The position numbers and the translations under genes were made by a program. The notes beneath the pieces were generated by a model. That model was not told where the DNA came from. It saw nothing but the letters and a program-made list of their open reading frames with translations, and did not search any database. DNA of 64,000 nucleotides from Stomorhina lunata. Taxonomy: Eukaryota > Arthropoda > Insecta > Diptera > Rhiniidae. Below are positions 48,961 through 59,756 of this stretch, in pieces (within the stretch, counting starts at the first letter, position 1; every line of letters starts with the position of its first letter). The stretch spans positions 24,909,420 to 24,973,419 of the forward strand of contig OW121741.1 in NCBI GenBank assembly GCA_933228675.1, in the 5' to 3' direction.

Positions 48961-51010
48961 ATCGAAACGCGCCGAGGAATGAATTCAATGGGATCTTGAC
49001 AGTTTCGACCCGTATAAAGCTGCGGATCCTGATGGTATTATTCTTTTAATGCCCTGGCTAATTCTAGTATATGAGGTTGTCTCAGGCTTTCTCATATACC
49101 AGGAGCCAGGACCAGGTGCAACGTTGTCTTTATTCCCAAAGCAGGTAAAGCTGAACGTGTAAAAGCTGACCTATAAAAATTTGCTAATTGCTTCCTTAAA
49201 TTTTGGAGCGTATCAATAATGCGCATCTACGCATCAATCTTTAATTGATAGAATTCTCCTCTCCAGCTCACAATATCCCTACAACAAAGGCAAATCTGTT
49301 GAATTTGCACTCCACTCATTAAATAGTTATATTGAGAAATCTCTTGATTTTGCCGAATTTACACTTGCCGCCTTTTTAGACATTGAAGGTGCCTTTAACA
49401 ACATAAAACCAGAGTCTATAATCGGCAATGGGGGACTTAAGGGTCGATATATCTATCTAGTTTGTAGATGAGCTACTCACCTACAAAATCATCAGCTCAA
49501 TCATGGGCACTGCTACAATGTACAAGGTAGCACGTGGAGGGACTCCACAAAGAGGTGTACTATCCCTCTCCTGTGGAACCTTGCTATTAATAAACTTCTC
49601 ACTGAACTAGATTCTTTGAGATTCAACACCATCGCATACATGGAGGATGTTGCTTTAGCAGTGTTAGGGAAATTTTTCAACACCCTGTCACTGCATCTTG
49701 AAATAGCTCTTGACATACTCTACCGTTGGAGTGTCTCTAACAGCCTGGAAGACAATCTCACTAAAACGGAACTTGCACTTTTTTTGCGGAAATAAAAACT
49801 ACCTACTTTTACACTTCCAAAAAAATGTTGCTCATTGACATTGCCAAATATCTATCCTGTAGCCTTAATACCCAATTCAGGGTGTCCAAAACTAATTATG
49901 TCATAGGCGAAACCTGGGGACTTTATCTTACCAACACTTTCTGGCTCTTTGACATGGTTGTCAAGACTATAATTATTTATGGTGCGCTGGTTTGGTGGCC
50001 TGAAATCAAACACCAGCTGGATTCTTTTACTAAAATTTTAAGATCGTCCGCTCTAATGATTACTGTTGCCTTTAAAACTACACCATCTAAGGCGCACTTT
50101 GTCATGCTTAACTGACTTCCAGTAGAATAATGCCACAATAAATTGCCCTTTAATCGTATGTACGATTTAGCACTATCGGAACCTGATCCCACTCACAAAT
50201 TCGACACTCCACTAACAGTAGTCTTCCTCATCCCTCTATTCCCCGACAACATTAAAATTGGAACAAGGGGTACATCTCTCAGACTATGAGCTTCATTTGA
50301 TTCTATTTTTAGACTCATTGAAAGGGACCTACGTTTTAACTCCGTCTACGAAAGGCAAATACATTGGTTAGAGAAGTAGAGGTGAATCACTACTTTTTTG
50401 AAAATGTATTTTTTTTAAGTGATTTTGGACGGGAATCGAACTTGGGACCTCTGGTATGCTAGGTGGATGACTAACCTGCTATACCACGACGGTTCACACC
50501 CGCTATTAGGGAAGGAACTTTGTTTTAGGCTTGTTTTAGGCTTGTATTATTCGGCAATCCGAGATATCGGCCATACACAAAGCAGTTAAAGGGTTAAGAT
50601 ACCACAGAATATAAGATAGGGATTTTCGTTTCTGTATCGACAGTCAGGATGCCATAAAATTCCTAGCTAATGTCCACACGACATTTGTTCTTACTCGGGA
50701 ATGCCGATCATACCTTAACGAGATGGCGAGACATTGCAATACGGAACTTTTCTGGGTACCCGGGCACAACAACATACCTGGTATCTCTACTGTGAACTAA
50801 CTTTCTAAATCCGCTGCTTTCCTGAGTCAGAATAATATCTACCAATTTATGAGCTTACCGCTATCCGATTGCAAGTCCAGGCAAACATGGCCCACTTACA
50901 AAAATAAACGTTCAAAATCCTTGGTATCTGTACCTTAACAAGTCACTATGACTACTGTCGAAGAGGAGAAGCTCTTTCAATTTTGAGAGCTCTAAATCTG
51001 AGGGCGCTTT
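48961..51010 (+). pseudogene. LINE relic with RT and RNase H (R1/LOA/I-type)
   Basis: The plus strand retains, in shifting frames: a VFIPKAGK region near 49130, a YNKGKSVEFALHSL region near 49290, AAFLDIEGAFNN near 49370-49400 (first RT Asp region), ARGGTPQRGVLS near 49530, and YMEDVAL near 49635-49655, where family members have a YxDD box (here Met-Glu-Asp). A thumb/connection region follows to about 50110. After a SINE insertion, an RNase H part follows with DSQDAIKFLA near 50640 and ELFWVPGHNNIPG near 50743-50781. An RNase H domain after the RT points to the R1/LOA/I groups. Many stops and frameshifts make it a dead relic. A Helentron abuts its 3' side. Confidence 0.82.
50238..50497 (-). 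mobile_element. tRNA-derived SINE, copy 2
   Basis: It is about 80% identical by eye to 29452-29811. The A box TGGTATAGCAGG on the minus strand lies at 50486-50475 and the B box GTTCGATTCC at about 50440-50431. The 3' end of the body is the GTTGTCGGGGAAT segment, without an (AT)n tail. It lacks about 60 bp present in copy 1. It interrupts the LINE relic between its RT and RNase H parts. The target duplication is not visible. Confidence 0.88.
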
Positions 51011-51708
51011 TTATACCCTTCACCACCATAGGTAGAAAGTTTTTGCTTGTGATGTATGTAACGCAAAGAAATATTTATCTTAGACCTACCTTTTAGTATA
51101 CCAATAGACTTAGAATCACTTTCTGAGTATATTTAGCGATGTCAATCCGTCCGTCAGTCTTGCGGGCTGGCTGGACCCTCATGTAAAACATGTAATCAAA
51201 CCACAGGTCGCAATTCTAAAGATAATTTGATGAAATTTGGCACAGATAATTTTATTCATATTGTGACCATGGCTATTAAAATTCGTCAAAATCGGTTCAT
51301 TACTTGTGGTACCTCCCATAGGTCCCACTTCCCGAAATTTATGTTTTGATCACAGATATCAATAGTTTTTCACAGGGACCGCAACTGTTATAACTTTTAT
51401 CGTAAAAGTCAGAAAATAAAAGTTATTTCTTGACTTTTCTTTTTTCGAGCAGAAATAAAAGTTATTTTTTAACTTTTATTTTTTCGAGCAAAAATAACAG
51501 TTATTTTTGACTTTTATTTTTTCAAGCAAAAATATAAGTTAATTTTTAACTTTTATTTTTTCGAGCAAAAATAACAGTTATTTTTGACTTTTATTATTTC
51601 GAGCATGAATAAAATTAATTTTTTGACTTTTATTTTTTGGAGCATAAATAAAAGTTATTTTTATCGTATAGTCGGGCTTGATCGATTATTGCACTTTCTT
51701 ACTTGTTT
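51011..51708 (+). mobile_element. Helentron/DINE-1-like element G
   Basis: The plus-strand 5' end TTATACCCTTCACCACCATA starts at 51011. It continues through AGACTTAGAATCACTTTCTG, a short GTCCGTCCGTCAGTC tract, and GGTACCTCCCATAGGTCCCA, matching elements A and B in reverse. The 3' part is replaced by about seven 39-bp units (51400-51660). It then ends with ATAGTCGGGCTTGATCGA and TTTCTTACTTGTT at about 51708. It lies directly behind the LINE relic. Confidence 0.82.
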
Positions 51709-52894
51709 TGCATGTTTTTTTTTTTTGTTCTAGCCAGTATTGACAATCGTAAAGTATAATCATTTATCAAGGCTACAGGCTGGCTTTAATAAGCCTCTCA
51801 CCGATGGTCTGGAATAAATTACTCTGTGTTTTTCTTTTTCAGTCCATCGCTTGCAGACCCAAATGAGACATCTATAGATGATTTTGTAAATAAAGGGATT
51901 TATACTAAAGGCCTTTTACTTATCTTACCTCGTTTATTTTGCCAGTATTGATACATACATTGTTGTATTAATAGCAACATAATAAAAATATTTTTGCTGT
52001 AGGCTTTATGTCAATGTCTTTGTCAGGCAAAATCTTAATTGACTGCTCAGAAATTGAGTGACAATCAAGAGAACATAAATTGATTTGTTGTTGTTGAAAG
52101 GCAATGGAATCTAGCTGTCATTAAACAGAGACATAAAATCTGCAATATCAACGATAACTCCAATTGATCTAGAAGTTGGTCAGTAGAAAATAAATTTTAA
52201 ATTAACTTCTTTATAATTTTGAATTTAAGTACTTGATCTAAAGCAAATCCACAGATCTTAATGTAGGGTATACTCAAACCACAATTTTCCTGCTGCTTAG
52301 ACAAAAATTACTACAACATCAAACTGTGATCAAAACTGAGCAAAAACATTAAAAATATTCATGTCTAAATTGGAAGGCAAAGATGAAAAAAAAAAAAAAT
52401 AATTTAAACCAAAAAAATAACGATATCGTCGTATTGTATATGACATAAATTTCAATATGTCGCAAAACTGTCATGACGATAAATTAAGAAATAAATTTCA
52501 ATTTCAGTTGACCATTTGTTAAAATTTAATTCTGTCGTTCATGCAACACAAATTGTTGTAAATTTTACATTAACTTAAATATATTGTTGTATACAGCAAA
52601 CATTTGATTGTCTACTCATAAATTTTATTTAAGTTGGAGCAATATGAAAATTTTTGCTACAGATACAACATGCCACTATTATGTGGTTACTTGCGACACC
52701 GTCATATGGACAAACTTAAATAGTGGCGATGGCGATGTCGTTGAAACGAAATGTTGTAGAAAATGTTAGTAAATTTTATTACAATGATTTTTGAAAAAAA
52801 AAAAACGAAATATGGGAGTGTTTTTTGAGTTTATTGATTGCTTTTTTTTTTTGCTAAATGCAGAGGAGTTTTTAATAAAAAAAAACAAAAAATT
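51709..52894. other. Non-coding stretch
   Basis: No gene or recognisable repeat; A+T-rich with several poly-A and poly-T runs leading into the minisatellite. Confidence 0.5.
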
Positions 52895-55466
52895 TTTTTA
52901 ACGAAAATTTTTCTATAGAAAAATTTTTTTAACGAAAAATTTTCTATAGAAAAATTTTTTTAACGAAAAATTTTCTATAGAAAAATTTTTTTAACGAAAA
53001 TTTTTCTATAGAAAAATTTTTTTAACGAAAATTTTTCTATAGAAAATTTTTTTTAACGAAAATTTTTCTATAGAAAAATTTTTTTAACGAAAATTTTTCT
53101 ATAGAAAAATTTTTTTAACGAAAATTTTTCTATAGAAAAATTTTTTTAACGAAAATTTTTCTATAGAAAAATTTTTTTAACGAAAATTTTTCTATAGAAA
53201 AATTTTTTTAACGAAAATTTTTCTATAGAAAAATTTTTTAAACGAAAATTTTTCTATAGAAAAATTTTTTTAACGAAAATTTTTCTATAGAAAAATTTTT
53301 TTAACGAAAATTTTTCTATAGAAAAATTTTTTTAACGAAAATTTTTCTATAGAAAAATTTTTTTAACGAAAATTTTTCTATAGAAAAATTTTTTTAACGA
53401 AAATTTTTCTATAGAAAAATTTTTTTAACGAAAATTTTTCTATAGAAAAATTTTTTTAACGAAAATTTTTCTATAGAAAAATTTTTTTAACGAAAATTTT
53501 TCTATAGAAAAATTTTTTTAACGAAAATTTTTCTATAGAAAAATTTTTTTAACGAAAATTTTTCTATAGAAAAATTTTTTTAACGAAAATTTTTCTATAG
53601 AAAAATTTTTTTAACGAAAATTTTTCTATAGAAAAATTTTTTTAAAGAAAATTTTTCTATAGAAAAATTTTTTTAACGAAAATTTTTCTATAGAAAAATT
53701 TTTTTAACGAAAATTTTTCTATAGAAAAATTTTTTTAACGAAAATTTTTCTATAGAAAAATTTTTTTAACGAAAATTTTTCTATAGAAAAATTTTTTCTA
53801 TAGAAAAATTTTTTACCGAAAATTTTTCTATAGAAAAATTTTCGTTAGAAAATATTTCGTTAGAAAAATTTTTCTATAGAAAAATTTTCGTTAGAAAAAT
53901 TTCGTTAGAAAAATTTTTCTATAGAAAAATTTTCATTAGAAAAATTTTTCTATAGAAAAATTTTCGTTAGAAAAATTTTTCTATAGAAAAATTTTCGTTA
54001 GAAAAATTTTTCTATAGAAAAATTTTCGTTAGAAAAATTTTTCTATAGAAAAATTTTCGTTAGAAAAATTTTTCTATAGAAAAATTTTCGTTAGAAAAAT
54101 TTTTCTATAGAAAAATTTTCGTTAGAAAAATTTTTCTATAGAAAAATTTTCGTTAGAAAAATTTTTCTATAGAAAAATTTTCGTTAGAAAAATTTTTCTA
54201 TAGAAAAATTTTCGTTAGAAAAATTTTTCTATAGAAAAATTTTCGTTAGAAAAATTTTTCTATAGAAAAATTTTCGTTAGAAAAATTTTTCTATAGAAAA
54301 ATTTTCGTTAGAAAAATTTTTCTATAGAAAAATTTTCGTTAGAAAAATTTTTCTATAGAAAAATTTTCGTTAGAAAAATTTTTCTATAGAAAAATTTTCG
54401 TTAGAAAAATTTTTCTATAGAAAAATTTTCGTTAGAAAAATTTTTCTATAGAAAAATTTTCGTTAGAAAAATTTTTCTATAGAAAAATTTTCGTTAGAAA
54501 AATTTTTCTATAGAAAAATTTTCGTTAGAAAAATTTTTCTATAGAAAAATTTTCGTTAGAAAAATTTTTCTATAGAAAAATTTTCGTTAGAAAAATTTTT
54601 CTATAGAAAAATTTTCGTTAGAATAATTTTTCTATAGAAAAATTTTCGTTAGAAAAATTTTTCTATAGAAAAATTTTCGTTAGAAAAATTTTTCTATAAA
54701 AAAATTTTCGTTAGAAAAATTTTTCTATAGAAAAATTTTCGGTAAAAAAATTTTTCTATAGAAAAATTTTCGGTAAAAAAATTTTTCTATAGAAAAATTT
54801 TCGGTAAAAAAATTTTTCTATAGAAAAATTTTCGGTAAAAAAATTTTTCTATAGAAAAATTTTCGGTAAAAAAATTTTTCTATAGAAAAATTTTCGGTAA
54901 AAAAATTTTTCTATAGAAAAATTTTCGTTAGAAAAATTTTTCTATAGAAAAATTTTCGTTAGAAAAATTTTTCTATAGAAAAATTTTCGTTAGAAAAATT
55001 TTTCTATAGAAAAATTTTCGTTAGAAAAATTTTTCTATAGAAAAATTTTCGTTAGAATAATTTTTCTATAGAAAAATTTTCGTTAGAAAAATTTTTCTAT
55101 AGAAAAATTTTCGTTAGAAAAATTTTTCTATAAAAAAATTTTCGTTAGAAAAATTTTTCTATAGAAAAATTTTCGGTAAAAAAATTTTTCTATAGAAAAA
55201 TTTTCGGTAAAAAAATTTTTCTATAGAAAAATTTTCGGTAAAAAAATTTTTCTATAGAAAAATTTTCGGTAAAAAAATTTTTCTATAGAAAAATTTTCGG
55301 TAAAAAAATGTTTCTATAAAAAATTTTTTTTATCGAAAATGTTTCTGTAGAAAAATTTTTTTATAGAAAATTTTTCTTTAAAAAATTTTTTATCGAAAAT
55401 TTTACTTTAACGAAAAATTTTCTATAGAAAATTTGTTTATCAAAATTTTTCTATAAAAAATTTTTT
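52895..55466. repeat. 31-bp minisatellite that inverts midway
   Basis: About 80 units. In the left half (52895-53815) the unit is TTTTTTTAACGAAAATTTTT followed by CTATAGAAAAA. In the right half (53820-55320) it is CTATAGAAAAATTTTCGTTA followed by GAAAAATTTTT, which is essentially the reverse complement. The orientation switch lies at about 53785-53870. Near 54730-54905 and 55165-55310 the variant CGGTAAAAAAA replaces CGTTAGAAAAA. A 434-bp (14-unit) higher-order duplication is marked by GAATAATTTTT at about 54621 and 55055. It degenerates from 55320 to 55466. Confidence 0.97.
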
Positions 55467-56649
55467 ATTGACTTTCTTTGATATCCTTATATACTTCCAA
55501 ATTCCCCGTACAGATCTCCAACCAATACTTATGGCTATTTATATTATACATCCAATGAACACTTGTTCATTTCCTCTTCTGCATTGGCTTGGTTTTGTCT
55601 TTTCTTTCATTTAGAGTGGAAAAACACTTTTATGTATTTAATCTAATTTATGATTTCTTTGATGTTAATTTAGTTTAATTTGCTACCAAAATTACTAGAC
55701 ATAATTCAAATTTAAAAACCCATTATCATAATTCACGTGCCCTCTAGATAACTTTATACTAACACACACATAGAGACAAATACACATACAAACATTAGCA
55801 TGCATTTGTAAAGCAAGATTTTCCCTTAAACATGTCATTCCAAAGGAGCTTTTATTGTACAACATTTAAATGGATTCTTTATGGCCATAATATAAGCGTA
55901 CAATATAAAAAAAGAAAATAAAATATTTGATGGCAAATGTTTATAAACAAAAGGCTGAGTTAAGATAGACATACTTTTGGCTAGAAACGAGGTTAGAATG
56001 AAAAGTTTTCTAAAATGTATGCAATGTTTAAGATTTCTTAAGTAATTGTGCCATATACCTCCTAGATCCAAATGTACACTCTTGGGTCTACAAATTAGGA
56101 GTATAATATAAATTACTTTAGCTGCTTTATTTCTTTTTCTTTTTTTGGAAGGGAAAGAGGAACGGGAAATGATTATAAGGGAAAAGTGCGTGTTAATGTT
56201 TAACGAATTGTGTCATATTTGTGGTTGTTTCATTTTGTTTTATTTAATTTTTATAATTTCTGGTTTATGACTTTTCGTATTTTATTTCATTATATGCTTT
56301 AGTCTCTTAGATTTATGGTTTAATTTCGTAAATGTTTGAAAAAATTTATGTTTATTATGTTAAAACGTTTTGAATTATTTTCAAATATAACATTTCTTTA
56401 CACGATTTTTCGTCAAAGAGTGAATAGTTTATGTGGCTTGATGAAAATGGGAAAAAAGAAACTGCTGGTATTTTTGAAGTGAAGAGATCAAAAAAAAACT
56501 TAAATAACGGGGATGAAACCTAGCAATCTTCACAATGGTAATATGACCGATAATGCTAAAAGATGTTATCGTCTACTGAAATGCACATCATAAGTCCACG
56601 TATCGTACCACCCCACCTAATGCTTGTGATTATATAACTGATACATAAA
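55467..56649. other. Non-coding stretch
   Basis: No gene or element recognised; short open frames only. Confidence 0.5.
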
Positions 56650-57125
56650 CTATGCAAAGCTAATCAGAGAGGATCATTTGTTAAAATTATCATATCATCT
56701 GCCCTAATGATTACTGGTGCCATTAGAACTACACCTTTAAAAGCAATTTTTAATATGCTAAACTGGCTTCCGGCTGAGCTAATGTCTCAAAAAGTAGTAG
56801 AATGGTCTACCTCATCTATGGTTTAACTCAGAACTATACCTTACAACATCGACTACTGCATTCCCAACCCATTCTTCGACCACTCCTCCACCGCTGATAC
56901 CTCTGGGACCCAAATCGACTCTAGTGTTGAGACCCTGGAGATATATATGGATGGATCCAAATCGAACAATGGTGTCGGTGGGGACGAAAATCTGAAATAT
57001 CAGCCATCTATAGGGCGAGCAAATTTGTTTTTGTATGGACAGTCTTGCCGCCATTCACTCTTTGTCTTCGGCCTTTAACACATCCGTTATTGCTCGGGAA
57101 TGCCGGTCGTGGCCGTGGTAATTCT
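56650..57125 (+). pseudogene. LINE relic fragment, same family as 48961-51010
   Basis: SSALMITGAIRTTPLKAIFN at about 56695-56755 corresponds to SSALMIT...FKTTPSKAHF in the other relic near 50050-50100. Downstream is the start of an RNase H domain, IYMDGSKSNNGVGG near 56940-56985. A segment reading MDSLAAIHSLSSAF...VIARECRSW follows at about 57034-57115, matching DSQDAIKF...TRECRS. Frameshifts separate the pieces. The rest of the element is missing. Confidence 0.8.
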
Positions 57126-57549
57126 GAAGATAATTACAATTTTATGATCATTTTTGAACACAAATTGTTGTACGAACTGTAATCATCAAATCAAACAAAT
57201 CGGTCCACATTTGAACCTAACTCCCATATAATGAAAATGAGTTTAATTTATACGTCTTTAGAAAATTTTTGTGTGATGATAAGATATTGCTAATTTATAT
57301 GTATCTCTATTTATGCAAGAAAAATATCATACTCACATTTTTGGGCTTTATCGCAATCTTTTGATAGTAAAAATATATCAAATACATGCTCGGTACATTT
57401 TTCCAATTTTTTGGATGTTGGTACTTTTTATAATTAATGCCTGGAAACTCCGTCATTTCAAATTTTAAAGCAAAGGAAGTTGAGGGATAAAATGCTAGTA
57501 AAAAATATAAAAGCTTAATTAGTAGTTGAAGATTTCCTACATTGTTTTA

Positions 57550-58969
57550 GTCTCAACCCTCTGCGACTTACGTGTAGTCTAACAGACTAACAACAAATTC
57601 AAAGCTTCAGAGAGAAATAATACATAAAAAGGACTTTTTTGGTTTTCCAAAATGAATCTTAGAAGATATCGGGCGGTTAAATTCCAAGGGCCGATGTTGA
57701 TTTTGAATAAAACACAAACTATTTAGGAAATTATTGTAATTTTATTTTATTCTGATATATTGGTATTACTCAATTATGTATGGAACAAAATATCGGCCAA
57801 ATGAAAGCTGCGACCACGGCGGCACACCTCCATCCGAAGGTCCAAATTTTCGATGACCCTGAGGCATAATGGAGGTTCTATGCCTTTAATGTGCCGAATT
57901 ATCTCATCCTTTAGCTCTTGAATTGTTGCTGGCTTATCGACGTACACCTTTTCTTTCAAATAACTCCAAAGAAAAAAGTCCAACGGTGTCAAATTACATG
58001 ATCTTGGCGGCCAATTGACATCGCCATTACGTGAGATAACACGGCCATTGAATTTGTTGCGCAAAAGAGCCATTGTTTCGTAAGCTGTGTGGCAAGTGGC
58101 ACTGTTCTGCTGAAACCACATATCGTCCACATCCATATCTTCCAATTCGGGCCATAAAAAGTTCGTTATCATCTCACGATAGCGAACACCATTCACAGTA
58201 ACTGACTGACCGGCCTCATTTTGGAAAAAATACGGCCCGATGATGCCGCCAGCCCATAAACCGCAGCAAACAGTCACTCTTTGTGGGTGCATTGGTTTTT
58301 CGACAATCACTCTAGGATTCTCATTCGCCCAAATGCGGCAATTCTGTTTATTGACGAATCCACTGAGATGAAAATATGCTTAATCACTGAAGATGATTTT
58401 CTTCGAAAATTGATCATCCACTGTTGGCATTTCTTGCCACCATTCTGCCCATTCACGGCGTTTGGAATGGTCAAGAGGCTTTAGTTCTTGAGCCAATTGC
58501 ACCTTGTAAGCGTCTAAATGCAAGTCTTTATGCATAATGTTCATCAACGACGAGCGTGAGAGGTGCAATTGTTGGGCACGACGACGAGTTGAGGTGGACG
58601 GCTCTTCAGCCACACTATCGCGAACAGCAGCAATATTTTCTGCAGTACGAGCTGTACGAGCATGCACTGGTGATCTCACATCTTCTACAGACCCGGTTTG
58701 CTCGAATTTTTCCACGATTTTTGCGATTGTACGCACATTTGGACGATCAAATTGACCAAAAAAATCACGAATTGCACGATATGCATTATGATTTGAACGC
58801 CCATTTTCATAATTAGTCTGGATAGCTTTAACACGTTGTTGGATTGTGTATCTCACCATGGTTCAAATTGAGTAAGTCTGAAATAGAGAAATGTCAAATA
58901 AAATTCGGAAAAAAACTACGTCATTAGAATTACACGAACTATATTACGTCAGTCGCAGAGGATTAAGAG
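57550..58969 (-). mobile_element. mariner-type transposon with inactivated transposase
   Basis: Terminal inverted repeats: the left end contains CTCAACCCTCTGCGACTTAC at 57553 and the right end is the complement of CTCTTAATCCTCTGCGACTG at 58969. Both are bounded by TA (57548-57549 and 58970-58971), the target site of the IS630-Tc1-mariner superfamily. The 1420-bp element encodes one transposase on the minus strand (57774-58859). Its end sequence recurs as a solo repeat at 33688-33723, and a second decayed transposase lies at 45535-46110. Confidence 0.85.
57774..58859 (-). pseudogene. mariner-type transposase, one stop and two lost catalytic Asp
   Basis: A frame of 361 codons starts at ATG 58859-58857, preceded by TIR and about 110 bp of leader. 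Residues 1-110 form the helix-turn-helix DNA-binding part, with IQQRVKAIQTNYENGRSN and RRAQQLHLSRSSL. The DDE/D domain starts at KKIIFSD (Asp 159). It is cut immediately afterwards by a TAA at 58380-58382, after which the same frame continues through FHLSGFVNKQN and CCGLWAGGIIGPYFFQ to the end. The second acidic position is WFQQNSATCHTA (Asn at about 252, where relatives have Asp). The third is PPRSCNLTPLDFFLW (Asn at about 289), 36 residues later. Both changes are consistent with GAY to AAY. It would cut and paste the element if intact. With the stop and two Asn it cannot be active. Confidence 0.9.
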
Positions 58970-59084
58970 TAACATTTTGCATTGGCGGAAGCACTTGATT
59001 TATCACTGAACACTGGTGTGTCTAGGGTATGGTCTTCGGATAATGCTACCAGATTCGTCAAACATATTAACTGTCATCATTAAT

Positions 59085-59756
59085 CTACATGGGAGTGCCA
59101 CCTTGAAAGGCATGATAAACCTTTTTTCGGTATCCAAAACTGTTGGGATTCTTTTTCTTTTTGTTGTTGTTAATAAAATAAGCTGCATTATTGTTGTTGC
59201 TGTTGCCATTAGACTTTTTTATGTCCTGCAGAAGTTTCGTCTTTATTGAGTCGCAGGATATCTTCACCCCAAGGCTCTCTATACTCATAATCATGGGGGA
59301 ATATTCTTCTGGCAAACCTGCCAGGAGCAACGTTCCTATCCATTCATCACTTACGGGCATGTTGACTTCTGCAAATTTGTGTGCAGTTGAAACAATTTGA
59401 CTAACATACTCCTCTACACTCGAACATGACGCAAAATTTGTAGTTTTGAGCTGACTAAGCAAACCAACCCGACGTGACAGACCAGAATCTTGAAATGCGG
59501 CTTTCAATTTATCCCATAACCCCTTTGACGTCGCTGCACTTTCAATATGAACATAGTTAATTTTATCAACCAACAATATGATCTTTGTCTTCGCTTTGAT
59601 GTCCAACTTGGCGTCCATACCAGTTGAAGGGTATTTCCCTTGCACGGTGTCCCACAAATCTTCATGTTGAAGGAGATTTTTAACGGCGAACGCCCACGAT
59701 GAGTAGTTCTCTCTATCCAACAACTTTTCAACATTGAAGCTTGTTGAAATTGACAT
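59085..59756 (-). CDS. Ty1/copia-type Gag fragment (UBN2-like domain), intact ORF
   Basis: The ATG at 59756 opens 223 codons. The N-terminal part, LLDRENYSSWAFAVKNLL, and the later LLAGLPEEYSPMIMSIESL are hallmarks of the copia-type Gag domain (UBN2/DUF4219-like). The middle has GLWDKLKAAFQDSG and LLSQLKTT. The C-terminus is an Asn-rich stretch followed by NNNKKKKNPNSFGYRKK. It stops before the CCHC zinc knuckle normally found next. No protease, integrase, RT or LTR was found beside it, so this is a gag-only remnant rather than an element, even though the frame itself is open. The 5' leader ends about 50 bp from the hAT terminus at 59807. Domestication is possible but unsupported. Confidence 0.85.
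   Translation of the reverse strand: MSISTSFNVEKLLDRENYSSWAFAVKNLLQHEDLWDTVQGKYPSTGMDAKLDIKAKTKIILLVDKINYVHIESAATSKGLWDKLKAAFQDSGLSRRVGLLSQLKTTNFASCSSVEEYVSQIVSTAHKFAEVNMPVSDEWIGTLLLAGLPEEYSPMIMSIESLGVKISCDSIKTKLLQDIKKSNGNSNNNNAAYFINNNKKKKNPNSFGYRKKVYHAFQGGTPM

Noticed and set aside
58537..58816. Plus-strand frames opposite the mariner transposase
   Set aside because: Antisense shadows of the transposase, which has recognisable motifs on the minus strand.
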